DNA from: Hippea alviniae EP5-r
Lineage (GTDB): Bacteria; Campylobacterota_A; Desulfurellia; Desulfurellales; Hippeaceae
Reading direction: 5' to 3'
Assembly (NCBI RefSeq): GCF_000420385.1
Contig: NZ_ATUV01000001.1
Location: forward strand, 124,001 to 188,000
DNA length: 64,000 bases
Under the pieces are notes generated by a model. That model saw only the letters and a program-made list of their open reading frames with translations. It searched no databases and was not told the origin of the DNA. A program made the position numbers and the translations under genes. Shown one piece after another: positions 61,528 to 64,000 of this stretch (positions are counted from its first letter, which is position 1; every line of letters begins with the position of its first letter).

Positions 61528-64000
61528 GTGGCAAGAGAAAAGAATTTAAAATCAAAATTTTTTATCTATTTTATTATAGCATTAGTTATTTTGCTGTTTT
61601 CTTTTTCTGGTGTATTCTATAAAGAAAAGCAATTTTTGGAGAAGAAAGCAGAAAATCTTTATAGGGATAAATATACCGAGCTTATTGTTCTATATTTAAA
61701 CTCTTCTTTGAAACATATAAACAATACGGCTAAAGATTGGGGAATATGGAATGATACCTATAACTTTGTGATAACAAAAAATAAGCAGTATGTGAAAGAT
61801 AATTTTCCTGGAAATACACTTAAAAATCTTGGCATAGATTATATGTTGTTTTTTGATAGAAAAGGGTTTGTTTTTGGTGTGGGTAGAGATGATTCCTCAC
61901 TTAACACTAATCCTTTGGGATTTGTTCCCGTAAAAGTTTCTCGTGGTTTTGTTAGAGTAAACGGTATTGTTTATTTTTATGCTTCAAGCAAGATTTTACC
62001 TTCTGATGGTTATGGTAGTTCTCGTGGTGTTTTGGTTGTGTTGAAAAGGGTTAGAGTAGATAAATTGAAGAAGTATATAGAATCTATAAAAATGGGTTCT
62101 GTTCCTTGCTGTTATGAAATTACACGAAAAAATGACTTAAAATTGGGTTTTTATTCCAAGAACGGTATTCAATATATAGTTTTATTTGATATTAATGATA
62201 AACCAATTGCGAGTTTGTTGTTCTCATTGCAACCAAGTATTCTGCACTATATATACAGGTTTATAACGATTAATATATTTGGCCTGGCCGTTATCTTTAT
62301 ATTTTTGAGTGGTGGTTTAATATATTTTGGAGTGTCTAAGTATTTCATTAGAAAACTGGATAAGCTTTCTAAGAGAATAGAGGATGTTCCAGCCAATCTT
62401 GATGTTCTTTACGATAAAGAAATTGTAGAAAAAGAATTTGAACCTATTTTAGAAACTGTATTTAAGCTTGTTGAAAGAATAAAAGAGAGCGAATATATGT
62501 TTGAGAAGATAGCAGATATAATACCTGCTGGCATAATAATATGTGGAGAGAAAATAGTTTATGCTAATAGATATGCTAAAGAAGTTATAGGAAGTGAAAT
62601 TGTTGGTAGAGATATAAGAGATGTATTGCAGAAAGAAGACCAAGAGGTGTTTGCTAAGAATATAGAAAGGAGAAGAAAAGGAGAGCAATTTACCACAACT
62701 CATATTCTAAAATTAAACACTCCTTCCCATGTGATAGTTTATGCTGTATCTACAAGCGTAAAATATAAGGGTGAATATTTGAGTCTTTCAACATTTGTCA
62801 ACATAACGGAAATTTTTACATTGAAAGAGAAGTATCAGAGAATTGTAGAACATTTGCCCTACGGGGTTTTTCATAAAATAGTAGAGATTGAAGATGAGGA
62901 TGTAAAAAATGAGAAAAATCTTTATATCTCTAAAGAGATAAAAGAAATAACGCTTTACGATGAAGAAGAGGTTAGTAGCCTAAAAAGCTGGGAAAGCTAT
63001 ATAGTTAGTGGTGAAATAGACAAAATAAAAAAACTTATTGAGAGTGGTAAGGCAGAATATGAATACAGAATGAGAAAAAAAGACGGCAAAATAATATGGG
63101 TGAAGGATGTTTCTATAGTTTTAAGTAAAGAAAAAAACAGATATGAGATACTCAATATAATTGAGGATATAACTAAAAGAAAAAAGATTTCCATGTTTTA
63201 TCAAACTCTTTACAGGATAAATGCAATAAAGGTTAAATCCGAAAGGGAAGATGAACTACTAAATTCAATTTGTACATGTCTTGCGGTTACATGTGCTTTT
63301 AAGTTTGTGTGGATAGGGAAAGTCGAAGACAATAAAGTTAAACCTCTGTTTGAATATGGGGACAGAAGTTTATCAGATGCGTTTAAAAATTACTCTTGGA
63401 TATCTCCCTACATAAAGAATGATTCCTTATTCAATTTTTCTAATGATAGTATTTCTTATTATAGTGCCACTCTACCAATTGTTATAGACAATAAAGTTGA
63501 GTATACGCTTAATGTGTATAGTGAGATATTCAGTATTTTTGATGATGAATTTCTTGATTTGCTTAAGCAACTTGCAAGCGATATAGGAGATTCTATAAAG
63601 AGAATAAGATATAGGAAAGAGTTGCTGTATGAGTTTTATCACGATAAACTCACAGGTTTAAAGAACTTTACATCACTAAATGAGAAAATAGGAAATATAA
63701 GCAAAGGTTCGTTGATTTACTTGAGAGTAGATAACCTGCTTACATTAAATCAAGTATATGGAATAGAATTCTCAAATAGGGTAATAAAGAAGATCGGCAG
63801 ACTTATAGCTGGCAAAATAGAAGATAAAGGTGAAGTATTTAAAATTCCGGGGAATAGGTTTGCTGTGTTTTTAAACGAGACAGATAGGGACGAGTTATTG
63901 AATATCGTAGAAAGTATAAAAAGTGCGACGGCAGAGATTGTTTTAGATGACAATAAGGTTCAGGTGACTTTGAGTGTAGGAATAAGTGTATATCCTGATT
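61528..64000 (+). CDS. CHASE4 / PAS / PAS / GAF / degenerate GGDEF sensor (3' end outside window)
   Basis: About 824 residues are visible, open at the right edge. I start at GTG 61528 (AGGTGA upstream); another GTG lies three codons before. Transmembrane helix about 11-30; extracytoplasmic CHASE4 domain (DWGIWNDTYNFV, about 72-83); transmembrane helix about 250-272; PAS about 320-425; PAS about 430-550; GAF about 560-690; then a GGDEF domain (HDKLTGLKNFTSL near 707). The GGDEF box reads KIPGNRF, so cyclase activity is unlikely. An EAL or other domain may follow beyond the edge. It is probably a c-di-GMP-linked receptor that senses a periplasmic ligand. Confidence 0.88.
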   Translation, partial: MAREKNLKSKFFIYFIIALVILLFSFSGVFYKEKQFLEKKAENLYRDKYTELIVLYLNSSLKHINNTAKDWGIWNDTYNFVITKNKQYVKDNFPGNTLKNLGIDYMLFFDRKGFVFGVGRDDSSLNTNPLGFVPVKVSRGFVRVNGIVYFYASSKILPSDGYGSSRGVLVVLKRVRVDKLKKYIESIKMGSVPCCYEITRKNDLKLGFYSKNGIQYIVLFDINDKPIASLLFSLQPSILHYIYRFITINIFGLAVIFIFLSGGLIYFGVSKYFIRKLDKLSKRIEDVPANLDVLYDKEIVEKEFEPILETVFKLVERIKESEYMFEKIADIIPAGIIICGEKIVYANRYAKEVIGSEIVGRDIRDVLQKEDQEVFAKNIERRRKGEQFTTTHILKLNTPSHVIVYAVSTSVKYKGEYLSLSTFVNITEIFTLKEKYQRIVEHLPYGVFHKIVEIEDEDVKNEKNLYISKEIKEITLYDEEEVSSLKSWESYIVSGEIDKIKKLIESGKAEYEYRMRKKDGKIIWVKDVSIVLSKEKNRYEILNIIEDITKRKKISMFYQTLYRINAIKVKSEREDELLNSICTCLAVTCAFKFVWIGKVEDNKVKPLFEYGDRSLSDAFKNYSWISPYIKNDSLFNFSNDSISYYSATLPIVIDNKVEYTLNVYSEIFSIFDDEFLDLLKQLASDIGDSIKRIRYRKELLYEFYHDKLTGLKNFTSLNEKIGNISKGSLIYLRVDNLLTLNQVYGIEFSNRVIKKIGRLIAGKIEDKGEVFKIPGNRFAVFLNETDRDELLNIVESIKSATAEIVLDDNKVQVTLSVGISVYPD

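Overview
The window looks like chromosome from an AT-rich, motile, strictly anaerobic Gram-negative bacterium. The anaerobic lifestyle is read from an oxygen-sensitive class III ribonucleotide reductase, indolepyruvate:ferredoxin oxidoreductase, several radical-SAM or Fe-S enzymes, and activation of organic acids to CoA esters. The outer membrane is implied by TonB, BtuB, the PilQ secretin and LolA. The gene mix (flgBC-fliEFGHIJ-motE, pilMNOPQ, apparent sigma-54 and sigma-28 promoters) would fit Desulfurellales (Hippea/Desulfurella-like) or a related deltaproteobacterial/Campylobacterota lineage. That placement is inference; there is no rRNA here. I saw no insertion sequence, prophage or CRISPR array.

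Layout: (1) 1-6.2 kb, minus strand: an apparent CoA-thioester catabolic operon (thiolase-like protein, DUF35 Zn-ribbon/OB protein, two CoA-transferase subunits, and a 4-hydroxybutyryl-CoA-dehydratase/HpaB-fold protein running off the left edge). It has a good sigma-54 promoter match and its own PAS/AAA+ sigma-54 activator upstream. (2) 6.2-9.2 kb, minus: an orphan DppB-like permease and a GAF/HD-GYP/degenerate-GGDEF protein. (3) 9.3-16.3 kb, plus: the basal-body/export operon flgB to motE. (4) 16.3-21.1 kb, minus: a four-gene operon (glutaredoxin, PaaK, ACT-ACT protein, amino-acid-type binding protein) with a CIRCE-like element at its promoter, then tRNA-Ala plus ilvA. (5) 21.2-24.9 kb, plus: a strongly expressed secreted protein of unknown role, a chemoreceptor, and a frameshifted degenerate GGDEF gene. 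(6) 25-29.8 kb, plus: pilMNOPQ, then smpB. (7) 30.3-40.3 kb, plus: a tightly packed run carB-greA-pyrK-pyrD-lolA-nucleosidase/SPL fusion-btuFCD. (8) 40.3-46.1 kb, minus: a cobalamin-riboswitch operon of nrdD, a separate 58-residue glycyl-radical domain gene, nrdG, btuB and tonB. (9) 46.1-49.75 kb, minus: NRDE/TANGO2 protein, ATPase-GNAT fusion, Gfo/Idh/MocA oxidoreductase. (10) 49.95-55.3 kb, plus: iorAB-paaK, then motAB behind a sigma-28 promoter. (11) 55.4-61.5 kb, plus: two acetyl/acyl-CoA synthetases with different acyl pockets, an MTH1187 protein, rmuC and a DtxR-like regulator. (12) 61.5 kb to the edge: a CHASE4/PAS/PAS/GAF/degenerate-GGDEF sensor.

How it fits together: IorAB makes aryl- or acyl-CoA from 2-oxo acids and PaaK links the CoA ester to the free acid. 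The two Acs paralogues and the left-edge operon add further organic-acid activation and cleavage. Cobalamin links regions 7 and 8: B12 uptake genes lie on both sides of a convergent junction, and the riboswitch side also carries B12-independent dNTP synthesis. The most unusual items are the split NrdD glycyl-radical domain, the nucleosidase-SPL fusion, and the left-edge operon whose dehydratase-fold protein lacks expected cluster ligands.
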